Assembly (NCBI RefSeq): GCF_002873335.1
Contig: NZ_MCUW01000019.1
Location: 17,156 to 81,155 of the forward strand
DNA: 64,000 nt
Source: Vibrio sp. 10N.286.49.B1
GTDB lineage: Bacteria > Pseudomonadota > Gammaproteobacteria > Enterobacterales > Vibrionaceae
Reading direction: 5' to 3'
Position numbers and translations under genes: made by a program. Positions within the stretch are counted from its first letter, which is position 1. Each line of letters opens with the position of its first letter. A model generated the notes under the pieces. That model was not told the origin of the DNA. It worked only from the letters and a program-made list of their open reading frames with translations, and did not search any database. Below are positions 37,413 through 46,834 of the stretch, piece by piece.

Positions 37413-37913
37413 TTACGAAATACAAAACGCTGTCCATTGAGTTTCTAGGACAATGTCATTTTTTGCCACCGCATCGGATTCATCAAGTGATACTTTGGCT
37501 CTGATATCAAGCTTTTGGCCGCCACCCAAGTCGTCATGATCGAACGTTTGTCCTATAAACCAAGTGTCGGCGGAGCCTTCTTTCTCTGTCTTGCCCGAGA
37601 CTTTGAAATAGAATTGTTCATTACTCATGGTCGATAGAAAGTCATCATTGTCATAGTCGAGATCACTGAGCTGTAAGATAATTTGCCCATCATGACTGTT
37701 GTTTACAATCTTGATTTTCGCTGCATCTTGGCCATAATCACCAAACCCCAAGGTACCGGTGTCTTCTTCCACTTCGATGCCACATTGTGATTCTACATTG
37801 GCTCTAAAAAAAACCTCACCGGTGTCGTCGTCAGCCGCAAAACAAACACTGCTGGTGACTAATGAAGTCATTAATAGGGTATTTTTCACATTAAGTACGT
37901 TACTTCGTTTCAT
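37413..37913 (-). CDS. Secreted small protein, CG-motif paralogue
   Basis: 166 residues with a signal peptide ending SSVCFA. The mature protein begins FFRANVESQCGIEVEEDTG followed by LGFGDYG, and ends LETQWTAFCIS. The spacing of the CG motif, the glycine-phenylalanine motif and the terminal Cys matches the last gene of the operon, so they are paralogues. Very acidic. A structural surface subunit is possible, but function is not shown. Confidence 0.7.
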   Translation of the reverse strand: MKRSNVLNVKNTLLMTSLVTSSVCFAADDDTGEVFFRANVESQCGIEVEEDTGTLGFGDYGQDAAKIKIVNNSHDGQIILQLSDLDYDNDDFLSTMSNEQFYFKVSGKTEKEGSADTWFIGQTFDHDDLGGGQKLDIRAKVSLDESDAVAKNDIVLETQWTAFCIS

Positions 37914-37916
37914 GTT

Positions 37917-38378
37917 CTACTCCGAGAATGATGTATTGGTTTGTTTCATGTTTAACAATCGGTGCTTTTCCGCTTCAATTTGAAGAAGCTTGAGTTCGTG
38001 CTCTGCTTGAGCGAGTTGTTCTTCTCGTTTACGTTGCAACATTTCATATTGATACAACTTGGTACAATCGATTCGATCCTCACCACCAAACTGAATGGTA
38101 ACGGCGGCATAAACGCCGCGGTCATCTTCGTTATAATAATTATGGTAAGGGTCATAGCCACTGCCGTCGTTATACTGATCGTCTGCACCGCTGCTGCCGT
38201 AAGTCCCAACTTGGAAAGTTTTTCCTGTTGAAACGGCTTGCTCGCACGTTGCTCCGCCCGTCGTCCTAATTCGGTCCGTTCCTGATGGGTTGGATACCGA
38301 GGGGATAGGGTTTGTAAACGCACTGTGTGAAAATATCAGTAGGCCAGCGCTAATTATGCGTTGAGTACTCATAATCAA
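37917..38378 (-). CDS. Secreted coiled-coil protein of the unknown five-gene operon
   Basis: 153 residues with a signal peptide ending SAFT. The mature region holds GGATCEQA, a Gly/Tyr/Asp-rich stretch, GVYAAVTIQFGG and RIDC, and then a charged C-terminal coiled coil (EEQLAQAEHELKLLQIEAEK). The Cys pair could close the globular part. It overlaps the first gene of the operon by 4 nt and precedes the next by 3 nt. Family not recognised. Confidence 0.65.
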   Translation of the reverse strand: MIMSTQRIISAGLLIFSHSAFTNPIPSVSNPSGTDRIRTTGGATCEQAVSTGKTFQVGTYGSSGADDQYNDGSGYDPYHNYYNEDDRGVYAAVTIQFGGEDRIDCTKLYQYEMLQRKREEQLAQAEHELKLLQIEAEKHRLLNMKQTNTSFSE

Positions 38379-38734
38379 TACCTTTTAAAGGTGAGCTGAG
38401 TGCATACTTCATAGGTATTTGGTGAGTCTGATACCATTTTCGTGCACACGTATTTTCGTGATGTTTTACCCGCGGGAGTATTGACAGTGATATCCAGATC
38501 AATTTCTTCATTAGCTCTTAATGGAATCTTGCTTGGGAACTGTTTGTCGTCAATGCGCAAAAAATAATTGGCATCGCTACTCGAGCGATTAAGTAATGTG
38601 AACTTGACTTGTGTTTTATCCGAATATGATTCGAATGATGTATTTTTCCATTTATGTACATTTGCACTGGCTGCGAAGGATGCAGTTAAAACAAGCAAAT
38701 AGAAAAATTTTAGGATTAAGCGCATTTTCATCAC
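38375..38734 (-). CDS. Secreted small protein, first gene of the unknown operon
   Basis: 119 residues with a signal peptide ending AASANV. The mature 95 residues look like one small beta-sandwich, with Cys in RKYVCTKM and YEVCTQL that could pair. Such a compact accessory domain recalls small chaperone-like proteins of fibre systems, but no match is claimed. Overlaps the next gene as ATGA. Confidence 0.6.
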   Translation of the reverse strand: MMKMRLILKFFYLLVLTASFAASANVHKWKNTSFESYSDKTQVKFTLLNRSSSDANYFLRIDDKQFPSKIPLRANEEIDLDITVNTPAGKTSRKYVCTKMVSDSPNTYEVCTQLTFKRY

Positions 38735-38930
38735 TCCCGTGGATAATAAAGAGGACGAATGTTAAAGCGATTGAGTGGATTTTAATTACCATTTTATGCC
38801 AACGAAAGAGATTAGCGCTTTTGATCTACGCTCGATACAAGGTGTTGAGACATTAAGTATTTCGATAGGTGTTGAGAGTAGAGTTGTGTCGACGACATAC
38901 TGAGTGAAGAAATATATCGCCGCTACAAGG

Positions 38931-39953
38931 CTAAGGAGTACGATTAACTTTATTTAAACTAAGGATGGTTTTTTGATACATTTTTGGCGTTAAGCCACTG
39001 ATTCGCTTGAACGAGCGAGAGAAATGAGAGATATCTGAATACCCCAGTTGGCTGGAAACATGGGTGAGTGATAATTCTTCTCCCATCATCTCGACAGCAA
39101 CGGTAAACAAAAGGTTGTCTTTTATTCGTCGAAAGCTTGTGCGTTCTTCATTTAACCTACGTTGCAGTGTTCGCGGACTCATTCCTAATAAAGCTGCAGA
39201 TTGCTCAAGCGTGAGATTATGTTCGCGCACGTACGGGAGTAACGACGTGAACACTTTATCCGTAAAATTGGCGTGCCAAGTAATTAGCGGTTCTTGGCGT
39301 TTAATATCTTGGCTTGATATTATGACGGGTTTGGCGAGAATTTCGTCTTCTAATAACAAAGCCATTTTATCGTTGCCAACAAAATATTGAATGCTGTCAC
39401 CAATCGTCGCGTTAAATACATCGACGTTTGTCGACTGAAGTTTAACTTGTGATGGTGTCCAGTCTGTTTTTGTTAACGCTCGAACGAATTCGATGCCATA
39501 CATTAATGCAAACACTTCTGACCAAGCATAAATGTCATCATCTTGAAACGGTTTGTGACGCCAATACCATGTACGTCCATAGGCCGTCTCAATGCCTGTC
39601 TTAGTACCAATGGAGTCGTATTGATAGATTGCTTCTGATGATACTAACGCATCATTCACGGTTGTGAAGTCTTTAAAAGCACCTAAGAGTTTTGGGATTA
39701 GCTTTTGCCTAATTGCTACCCTAAGGAGTTCACCAAAATTCGCCGTTCCCAATTGATTTGCCGATAAAAAAAGCAAACGACGTAACGGTTCAACAGGCAA
39801 GAATTCATTGTCTAAGTCATGTAGATCGGGTGGCAACCCTGATTCTTTAATGAGCTGGTGGGGGTCATAATCGTGTTCGGCGAGCAGTTCAATGATAATT
39901 CTGGCATAACCAGATTTGATCATAGGGACCTGCTCGTCAGTCGAATCGTTCAT
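38931..39953 (-). CDS. AraC-family transcriptional regulator
   Basis: 340 residues from the ATG at 39953 with AAAGGA upstream; the longer frame adds 22 unlikely residues. An N-terminal Arabinose_bd-type ligand domain (YARIIIELLAEHDYDPHQLI) precedes the double helix-turn-helix (SAALLGMSPRTLQRRLNEE and LSYSDISHFSRSFKRISG-like end). It is divergent from the HlyD/DUF2955 exporter genes and probably controls them. Confidence 0.9.
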   Translation of the reverse strand: MNDSTDEQVPMIKSGYARIIIELLAEHDYDPHQLIKESGLPPDLHDLDNEFLPVEPLRRLLFLSANQLGTANFGELLRVAIRQKLIPKLLGAFKDFTTVNDALVSSEAIYQYDSIGTKTGIETAYGRTWYWRHKPFQDDDIYAWSEVFALMYGIEFVRALTKTDWTPSQVKLQSTNVDVFNATIGDSIQYFVGNDKMALLLEDEILAKPVIISSQDIKRQEPLITWHANFTDKVFTSLLPYVREHNLTLEQSAALLGMSPRTLQRRLNEERTSFRRIKDNLLFTVAVEMMGEELSLTHVSSQLGYSDISHFSRSFKRISGLTPKMYQKTILSLNKVNRTP

Positions 39954-40236
39954 ATCAAATCCTTTACGAAAATATAATCTAATAATCGGCCGAGTGGCGG
40001 AAAATGGCAAATTTTTCATGTTAGTTCTTTTTAAAATTAAGCCATGTAAGGTTTTTTCGCTTTGTACGAACTAGAAAACAAAGCCTAATAAAAAGCTTAA
40101 TTATTCAATCGATTAACTATCTTAGTCTCGTATTTTAGTCTATATCTAATCTTAAATAGACAAACGATAACTGAGTAGTGCATGCGCGCACTGCATTATT
40201 GAGTGTTGTCTTTGGTAGTGGTGACAAGGAAGGAAA

Positions 40237-41385
40237 ATGAACGATAAAATCGATGCTGAGAAAGAGACTCAAGCAAAGCCTATTGAAAATACAAATGATG
40301 GCACTGGCCCTGTAAAAGATAACAGCCAACAACGAGTAAAAAAGATCACCAATGTATTAGTGGTCATCATTGTTGTGTCAGTGATTTTCAGTATTGTGTC
40401 AGATCGCATTATCCCATCGACCGATAATGCCCGAGTGAAAGGTTACGTAGTCCCGATAAAGCCTCAGGTGTCTGGTCAAGTGACCGATATCCTAGTAAGG
40501 CCAAACCAGCTCGTATCGCAAGGTGATGTATTAATTACACTTAACCCTGTGGACTACGACATTGCCGTAAAAAAAGCGGAGCAAGAACTTGAGATAGCCG
40601 GACAGAACGTCGGTGCTCAGACTGCGTCGATTGCTTCTGCACAAGCAAGGCTAACGAGTGCTATTGTTGAAAAAGATAACGTTGAGTTGCAAACGCGTCG
40701 CGTGTTAGCAATGGCGGAAAAAGGGGTGATATCCATCGCTGAAGCGGATAAGTCACGAGCAACCTTGGCCAGAGCACGCGCAAATGTCCAAAATGCGAAA
40801 GCAGACCTAGACAAGGAAAACAAACAACTGGGTACTTCGGGACAGGAAAATAGCCAAATAAAAGCAGCGCTATTAGCGCTTGAAACCGCGCAGTTAAACA
40901 GGGAGCGAACAGTCGTTCGAGCGCCCACTGATGGTGGCGTATCAAACTTTAGCCTATCACAAGGATTTTATGCATCAGCGGGCCAACCTGTGATGACATT
41001 TGTCTCAACAGAGTCTATCTGGATAGAAGCGTATTTTAGAGAAAACAGCTTAGGAAATATTAACGCCGGTGATGAGGTAGAAATAGCGTTGGACTTTGCA
41101 CCAGGGAAAGTAATAAAGGGCACAATATCAAGTGTGGACTGGGGCATTGATTGGGGGCAAGACAACCAAGCAGGAAAGCTGGCACAGGCGAATAACCAGA
41201 CAGGGTGGCTACGTCAGACTCAAATGTTACCGGTGATGATTGAATTCAACACCAACGATACGACTGGCCAGCTTCGTATTGGCGGGCAAGCGGATGTTAT
41301 TGTTTACACTGATGACAACACAATATTTAACACATTGGGCCGATTATGGATTCGATTTGTTAGTTGGATGTCTTATGTCAGATAG
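40237..41385 (+). CDS. HlyD-family membrane-fusion protein
   Basis: 382 residues. One membrane helix (about 40-60), then the biotinyl-lipoyl fold (GYVVPIKPQVSGQVTDILV), an alpha-helical hairpin (residues about 110-220) and the barrel domain with the RAPTDGGV return strand. This is the EmrA/AaeA type of adaptor that links an inner-membrane pump to an outer-membrane channel. The next gene starts 11 nt before its stop, so the pair is coupled. Confidence 0.92.
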   Translation: MNDKIDAEKETQAKPIENTNDGTGPVKDNSQQRVKKITNVLVVIIVVSVIFSIVSDRIIPSTDNARVKGYVVPIKPQVSGQVTDILVRPNQLVSQGDVLITLNPVDYDIAVKKAEQELEIAGQNVGAQTASIASAQARLTSAIVEKDNVELQTRRVLAMAEKGVISIAEADKSRATLARARANVQNAKADLDKENKQLGTSGQENSQIKAALLALETAQLNRERTVVRAPTDGGVSNFSLSQGFYASAGQPVMTFVSTESIWIEAYFRENSLGNINAGDEVEIALDFAPGKVIKGTISSVDWGIDWGQDNQAGKLAQANNQTGWLRQTQMLPVMIEFNTNDTTGQLRIGGQADVIVYTDDNTIFNTLGRLWIRFVSWMSYVR

Positions 41386-42439
41386 TAAATTGCTTTCGAG
41401 GCAACTCTCCGATTTAAACTATGATGCGCGAGAAATTCGCATTATAAGATTCACGCTAGGCGTGGGAATCGCCACTTTTCTAGCGGCATGGATTGACTGG
41501 CCACTCGCGTTCGTTGCACCAATATTCACGGCTAAGTTTCTATTTGAAAAGAAGACCATGAACACTGGTATTGTTTATGAACTATTACTGGCGATGGTAG
41601 TCACTGTGGCTATTGGTATTACGTTGAGTTTGGGTTTTTCTCAATACCCTATCCCGATTTTAGTCGGGGTAGGGGCGTTGATGATCGCGGGGTATTTTTT
41701 ATTTCTTGATCCCAAGTGGAATTTATTTGCGACTATTCTTTTGATGGCTATTTTAATGTTGCCATTTATGGCAATAGAGAATCCTCCTGTAGCGATATTT
41801 CTCGCTTTAGGGCTAAGCCTTTCAGGCGCGGTCTCAGTTGGGATTTTTGCTGTTATGCATATCTATTTACCTGAACGTGAAGACAATAACGTAGTAACGC
41901 CTGGCGTATCTATGACAGACCATTTTAGATGGTTTTCCGCGCTGAGAGCTGCAGTGATTGCATTTCCTGTGGTGTCAGTTTTTTTTGTTTTTCAGATATC
42001 AGAAGCTTTGTTATCAATGATCTTTATCGCCCTGCTATCGCTAATGATTACAGGGGAGAAGTCGATCAAACTTAGCGCTTTCTTATTAATTAGTAACGCG
42101 ATCGGTGGTGTGATAGCGCTCATCGCATTTAGCGTGATGTCTCTCGTCCCAAATATTCTTTTTTACACTCTATTTATCACCTTATTAGCGGTATTAACCG
42201 GCAGCAAGATGATAAACGAACCCACAAAAGCGCCCATTTATTCAACGGCGTTTAACACAGCATTAGTTCTTATCGGAACCACAATGATGAGTTCAGGTGT
42301 GATAGACGAAAAAATGTGGATTCGACTGACGTTGCTGGCGGTGGTCGCGGTTTATATGGTAATAGCGGCTTTCTTTGTAGAAACAAGACAGTGGCAATGG
42401 CTGAAGTTTAAAGGCGAAATGATGAAAGCGGCAAACTAA
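41375..42439 (+). CDS. DUF2955/FUSC-like inner-membrane transporter subunit
   Basis: 354 residues from the ATG at 41375 (MSDSKLLSRQLSD), which overlaps the HlyD gene; the longest frame starts far inside that gene and is rejected. About ten hydrophobic segments in two halves, as in DUF2955 and AaeB-like aromatic-acid exporters. With the HlyD protein it probably forms an efflux pump; substrate unknown. Confidence 0.88.
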   Translation: MSDSKLLSRQLSDLNYDAREIRIIRFTLGVGIATFLAAWIDWPLAFVAPIFTAKFLFEKKTMNTGIVYELLLAMVVTVAIGITLSLGFSQYPIPILVGVGALMIAGYFLFLDPKWNLFATILLMAILMLPFMAIENPPVAIFLALGLSLSGAVSVGIFAVMHIYLPEREDNNVVTPGVSMTDHFRWFSALRAAVIAFPVVSVFFVFQISEALLSMIFIALLSLMITGEKSIKLSAFLLISNAIGGVIALIAFSVMSLVPNILFYTLFITLLAVLTGSKMINEPTKAPIYSTAFNTALVLIGTTMMSSGVIDEKMWIRLTLLAVVAVYMVIAAFFVETRQWQWLKFKGEMMKAAN

Positions 42440-42515
42440 AAGCGATTACCAGAAGGGCATCGTGAACCAACGCTGTTGCTGGTGAGTGAACATAATCTAG
42501 TTGATAGGAACTAAC

Positions 42516-44279
42516 ATGTGGAAAGGAATCTCAGTCGTACTATTGTCAGGTGTCGTCCTTGGGTGCACCTCTAATGCGCACTTACCAACATCGTCTGGTG
42601 ACAACTGGACGACTGAACATATGGAATCTAGACGTTGGCGAGAGCCAAACGAGCTTGATAGTGATTATCTTAAGTTAGCCTCTGATACTCTTCTACCCGT
42701 GCAAAGAGCCGATGTAAAAGTGATCGGAACACAACCATCAGACGCGATTAATAGCCTAGCAAGCAAGATATATTTGATTGAACAAGCTAAACATACCATC
42801 GATTTAACCTATTACATTTTTTCGGATGATTTAGTAGGAAAAGCGACATTAGGGGCTTTGTGTGAAGCGGTCCAACGTGGGGTGGATGTTAGAGTGATGG
42901 TCGACAGTTTAGGCTCTTACAGCATGAACAATGGCCATTTAAAAGGCTTGATGCAATGTGAGAAAGAGGCGGGGTTTGTCACTGATCAACAAGGTGCACC
43001 AACGACACAAAAGGCACGTGTACAAGCGGTGGTGTTTAATGCGTTAACAAAAGGCGATTCTAAATGGAACCATCGTTCACATGACAAACTGTTTGTTGTC
43101 GATGGTGCATACAATGAAGAAGCGTATGCGATAACAGGTGGACGCAATATGTCCGTTCACTACTATGGCATTGATGAAAAAGGAGAACCTGATCCTACGG
43201 CGTTTCGTGACATTGAAATTATTGTTCGCCCAATGAGTAACGCCACTGAGCATCAATCGCCAACACTATTAAGTGAATACTACTTTACGGTGTTGTTTAC
43301 CAAACCTGGCAATAAAAAACTCAATACCTGGACAAGTTATAATCGTGATAAGCAGATCATCTTAGAAGCGTTGGCCACGATAAAACAACTCCCTGATTTT
43401 AATAGAGCCTATCAAAATATTGACGCCTATCTTGCACACGGTTATTACCCTACGGAAACTAAATTTGCGCATGAACTTGATAACCTCAATGCCACCGACG
43501 TTGTAAGCAAATACTCAACAAATAAGAAAGCAAACGCAAATTCAATTAGTGGGATCTTAGCGAAAGTTGCGCACACTAAAGACGACGTCAAAACGGTCAA
43601 AATTGTGTCGCCGTATCTTTTCTTACAATCGGATTTGTTTAAAGACGAAGGAGTGATGGCACGAGATTTAAACACCACGATGGCTTGGTTGGATCAAGAT
43701 CCGGAGCGGAACATTGAGGTGATTACTAACTCAGTTTTGACGAGTGATAATTTCTTTACGCAAGCTGTTATTGATATGCATACCGCACCAACAATATTGA
43801 TGATGGATGACACTGCGAAAGCTGTTTGGCTTAATAGTGATATAAACGAAAATGAACAAAGTCCCGAATTTTTAGAGTCTGACGCATGGAAAAGTATGAT
43901 TTCACACCCACAAGTCACGTTTTATCAATTGGGTAAGCAAGACTCAGTGCTTCTTGGGGGGGAACAACATTATGGTAAGTTACATGCAAAATTTCTTATC
44001 GTCGATGAGAGTGCGTTTGTTGGCACCACGAATCTGGATTTCCGCTCACTCTTATATAACAACGAAATGGGGTTCTTTTTGAAAGGAGATGGCGTTGTCA
44101 AAGAGCTCAATCATCAGTTTGAACTTATCAAGGCAGACTCGCTAGAATGGGGCAGTGCTGAATGGCTTGAAATGAGGCGTAAGTTGCGAGAAACAAGCGG
44201 CACCAAGGCCAATACATCAAGCAATCAACGCGAAATTTATTCTTTGTTAGAGGCCACCGGGTTAACCTACCAATTTTAA
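42516..44279 (+). CDS. Phospholipase D-family lipoprotein (ClsC-like)
   Basis: 587 residues from the ATG at 42516 (ATAGGAA 5 nt upstream). The signal peptide ends in VVLGC, so it is a predicted lipoprotein. Two HKD motifs are present: SHDKLFVVDGAY in the first half and LHAKFLIVDES with TTNLDFRS in the second. This pairs with cardiolipin synthase C/YmdC-type phosphatidyl transfer or phospholipase D activity. It follows the exporter pair by 76 bp, suggesting envelope lipid remodelling in the same stress response. Confidence 0.9.
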   Translation: MWKGISVVLLSGVVLGCTSNAHLPTSSGDNWTTEHMESRRWREPNELDSDYLKLASDTLLPVQRADVKVIGTQPSDAINSLASKIYLIEQAKHTIDLTYYIFSDDLVGKATLGALCEAVQRGVDVRVMVDSLGSYSMNNGHLKGLMQCEKEAGFVTDQQGAPTTQKARVQAVVFNALTKGDSKWNHRSHDKLFVVDGAYNEEAYAITGGRNMSVHYYGIDEKGEPDPTAFRDIEIIVRPMSNATEHQSPTLLSEYYFTVLFTKPGNKKLNTWTSYNRDKQIILEALATIKQLPDFNRAYQNIDAYLAHGYYPTETKFAHELDNLNATDVVSKYSTNKKANANSISGILAKVAHTKDDVKTVKIVSPYLFLQSDLFKDEGVMARDLNTTMAWLDQDPERNIEVITNSVLTSDNFFTQAVIDMHTAPTILMMDDTAKAVWLNSDINENEQSPEFLESDAWKSMISHPQVTFYQLGKQDSVLLGGEQHYGKLHAKFLIVDESAFVGTTNLDFRSLLYNNEMGFFLKGDGVVKELNHQFELIKADSLEWGSAEWLEMRRKLRETSGTKANTSSNQREIYSLLEATGLTYQF

Positions 44280-44368
44280 AGTTTAAAGTTTATTTGCTAG
44301 TGCGGAGTGTAATAGAAAAACAATCCGTGTCGTAAAATGATAAGTAACAAGGATTGCCAACGAATAAG

Positions 44369-44400
44369 ATACACCAAGCTTTTAATTAAGCTTGGTGTAT
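44369..44400. terminator. Perfect 13-bp hairpin
   Basis: ATACACCAAGCTT and AAGCTTGGTGTAT pair perfectly around TTAATT, between the phospholipase gene and the small secreted-protein gene. No U-tract follows; it may stop the upstream transcript or regulate the downstream one. Confidence 0.55.
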
Positions 44401-44421
44401 TACTATTTAGAGGCAATAAAT

Positions 44422-44916
44422 TTGAAAACCAAATTACTTTTTTTGACGACCGTATTAGCGTCGGGCACTGCTTTGGCAAATGCTGACGGAAACAACAAGG
44501 TATATTTTGATACACAAATTGCTCATCAATGTGGCGTGTCGGTAACAGATGAATCTGGAACGATTGGCGACTACAATCAAGCAAAGGGGTATAGCGCAGA
44601 AGATGACCCGGCCAGCGCCGATATCATCAATAACGCCAGTAAAATGGTTACAGTATCGACAACGGTTGATTACCAAGAGGGGAGTCTTACTGATGAAGAT
44701 AAAAACCCTTTATTTAATTGGACGGTTGTGGATACCAAAAGTGGCCAAATGATCGATAGCGGAATTCTAAGCAGTGCAAGTTTTGATTTTGATGTTCCAA
44801 GGGTTAAGAACGCAACGAATATTGAAATTTATGTCAATCAAAATGGCGAAGACAAGCTAACAGCCGGTACTCATATAGTTCAGTTTTCAATGAATGTCTT
44901 TTGTGTAAGTTCATAA
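44422..44916 (+). CDS. Secreted small protein, CG-motif paralogue
   Basis: 164 residues from a TTG at 44422, with AGAGG 8 nt upstream; the longer frame begins inside the preceding hairpin. Signal peptide ends GTALA. The mature start VYFDTQIAHQCGVSVTDESG and terminal FSMNVFCVSS repeat the CG and end-Cys pattern of the operon at 36.5-38.7 kb, so it is a distant paralogue. Highly acidic. Unknown function. Confidence 0.7.
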   Translation: MKTKLLFLTTVLASGTALANADGNNKVYFDTQIAHQCGVSVTDESGTIGDYNQAKGYSAEDDPASADIINNASKMVTVSTTVDYQEGSLTDEDKNPLFNWTVVDTKSGQMIDSGILSSASFDFDVPRVKNATNIEIYVNQNGEDKLTAGTHIVQFSMNVFCVSS

Positions 44917-44943
44917 GAAAAAACTGAATTGTGAGGCATGACT

Positions 44944-45039
44944 ATGATTATTAATTATCGAATACAAGATATCGAAGAGCTTTGGCTTCATATCGATCTT
45001 GCGGCGCATCTTCAAACTAAATTAAGGCATGTATCATAG
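44944..45039 (+). CDS. Possible 31-residue peptide
   Basis: An ATG at 44944 with GTGAGG 7 nt upstream opens a short frame, MIINYRIQDIEELWLHIDL followed by 12 more residues. It starts 27 nt after the preceding secreted-protein stop. The sequence could form an amphipathic helix. Coding status is uncertain. Confidence 0.3.
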   Translation: MIINYRIQDIEELWLHIDLAAHLQTKLRHVS

Positions 45040-45040
45040 G

Positions 45041-45814
45041 TTAAAAACTGAATGCCCAGCCTAGCATAGGGCCCTTTTGAGTCACATCGACCTCAACCGG
45101 GCCTTTATTACTATCGGTCGTATTTTGGATATTTAGGTAACGATAGCCAAACCAAATATTGTTCAATTTACTTAACCGATAGGTACCCGCTAAGTTGATA
45201 CCACGATTGACATCATTGTCACCAACAACGCTGGTGTCTACCGTCAAACTAATCCCCCAATCTTCGTTGAAGCGATGCTGATATTTGAGTCCAATCAGCC
45301 AATCAAATTGATGCCCTTTAGCGACAATCGTACCACTTTTGTCATTCCAAAACGGGCGATCGCTATTGGGGGCCACATCGACCTTGATATTGCTGTAGGT
45401 GTGGCGAACACCGGATAACAATACCAGTCCTTTGGTTACCTCATACCCACCGAACGCATCATTGAGCGACATCTGAGCATCTAACGCTATATTGAAGCTT
45501 GGTACAAGGATGCCCGCTTGTGTGGATGAATCGTTTTTTACATGCAAATAGTTCGCCCGAATGCCAAACAACCATTTATTCTTTTGAGCGTAAAAGTCAC
45601 CCATTAAACCAAAATGGAGATTATCCACGATATTATCAAAAGGAATATCGATATTGACCTTGTCACCTGCGGGCCCAGTTGTACCCGTAATGCTTGGTGC
45701 CCAAATCATCGGGAAAACTAACAAATACTGCCATTCGTCACTTTTGCGGTTAGAAAGAGCCATCTGGGACGTAAATAATAATGACAAAATCAAACCCCAT
45801 TGAAATATGCGCAT
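45041..45814 (-). CDS. Outer-membrane beta-barrel protein
   Basis: 257 residues with a signal peptide ending QMALS. Repeating amphipathic strands and a terminal GWAFSF are typical of a barrel of about 10 to 12 strands. It resembles uncharacterised proteobacterial porin-like proteins. It converges on the small secreted-protein gene; its own function is unknown. Confidence 0.75.
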   Translation of the reverse strand: MRIFQWGLILSLLFTSQMALSNRKSDEWQYLLVFPMIWAPSITGTTGPAGDKVNIDIPFDNIVDNLHFGLMGDFYAQKNKWLFGIRANYLHVKNDSSTQAGILVPSFNIALDAQMSLNDAFGGYEVTKGLVLLSGVRHTYSNIKVDVAPNSDRPFWNDKSGTIVAKGHQFDWLIGLKYQHRFNEDWGISLTVDTSVVGDNDVNRGINLAGTYRLSKLNNIWFGYRYLNIQNTTDSNKGPVEVDVTQKGPMLGWAFSF

Positions 45815-45926
45815 GGTTATTCCTTTAATTATGCGTGATGTAAATACCGAATTTATGTCGTATAGACATTAACCCCAGCGATAGTGTCTAGTTTCAACAA
45901 CGTGAGTAATTCGTCGACGTTGCCCG

Positions 45927-46820
45927 TTAATCTTGCATTCGATTGGTGCTATGCACGGCGATTTGTGGCGCATTAATGTTATGTTTACGAAACTCGTCAA
46001 TCACTCTCAAAGTGATATCGGTTTCGAATAGCTTTTCATAGGCAGTATCGACAACATAGGCTTTGCAGGTTAGTTGAACCGCAAGGTAATTGTCCGTGAT
46101 GGTTTGTTTCACTAGCACTGTCACTGGCTTGGGTAGGTGAATATAACGGCTTGAAGACGCCGCTTCTTGAATCAGGTTTCGAGCCTTTACGATGTCTTCA
46201 TTCATTCCAACATAAAATGGAATTACCACTTGCATGTCGAGTGCACCGTAGTTACCACTGACCGTCACCTCATTTAAAAACATGTTGTTTGGGATCGTAA
46301 TGATGTCATCATTCAGCGTTCGCATCCTCACTGAGCGCAATCCGATGGTGGTAATGTCACCGTAATTACCCTCAAACGTGACGCGGTCACCTACTTGAAA
46401 GGGGCGGTCAATCATTACGGTTAGCCCTGCGATAAACGATGCCGCTAAGTCCTTCAAGGCAAACCCCACGGAGACCGCGAGCGTGCCGCCGATAAGCGCA
46501 AGAATGTGGTCATTAATGCGGAAACTGAGCATGAAGACGAGTAAACCTGCAGTCATGTAGATAAAAAACTGCAAGAACGATTGGAATTTTTGCAACAGCA
46601 TTCGATATTGAACAAACTGTCCACCAATGCTATCCACCATTGAGTTCATGAATTTTATTAAGATCCAAGTTCCCATTATGATGAGCACACTAAAAATCAC
46701 ACCTGACCAACGGATCAAATTGGTAAACTGTGTAATGTTTTCAACCGAGGCCATCGTATCTTCGCCGTATACGACACTTGGCGCTAACAGAAGGGCGATG
46801 ACAGGAATACACTTTTTCAT
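45927..46820 (-). CDS. Small-conductance mechanosensitive channel, MscS family
   Basis: About 297 residues with a signal-like N-terminus and three membrane helices. The pore and beta domain are diagnostic: VGFALKDLAASFIAGLTVMI, then RPFQVGDRVTFEGNYGDI and IPNNMFL. It would release osmolytes on hypo-osmotic shock. The start at 46820 is set by AAAGGG upstream. It follows the large NTPase gene by 14 bp, so they share an operon. Confidence 0.93.
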   Translation of the reverse strand: MKKCIPVIALLLAPSVVYGEDTMASVENITQFTNLIRWSGVIFSVLIIMGTWILIKFMNSMVDSIGGQFVQYRMLLQKFQSFLQFFIYMTAGLLVFMLSFRINDHILALIGGTLAVSVGFALKDLAASFIAGLTVMIDRPFQVGDRVTFEGNYGDITTIGLRSVRMRTLNDDIITIPNNMFLNEVTVSGNYGALDMQVVIPFYVGMNEDIVKARNLIQEAASSSRYIHLPKPVTVLVKQTITDNYLAVQLTCKAYVVDTAYEKLFETDITLRVIDEFRKHNINAPQIAVHSTNRMQD

Positions 46821-46834
46821 AAACATAACCCTTT

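Noticed and set aside
37952-38323. 123-residue minus-strand frame inside the secreted operon
   Set aside because: Shadow of the 153-residue gene in another frame; lacks a signal peptide and breaks the tight operon spacing.
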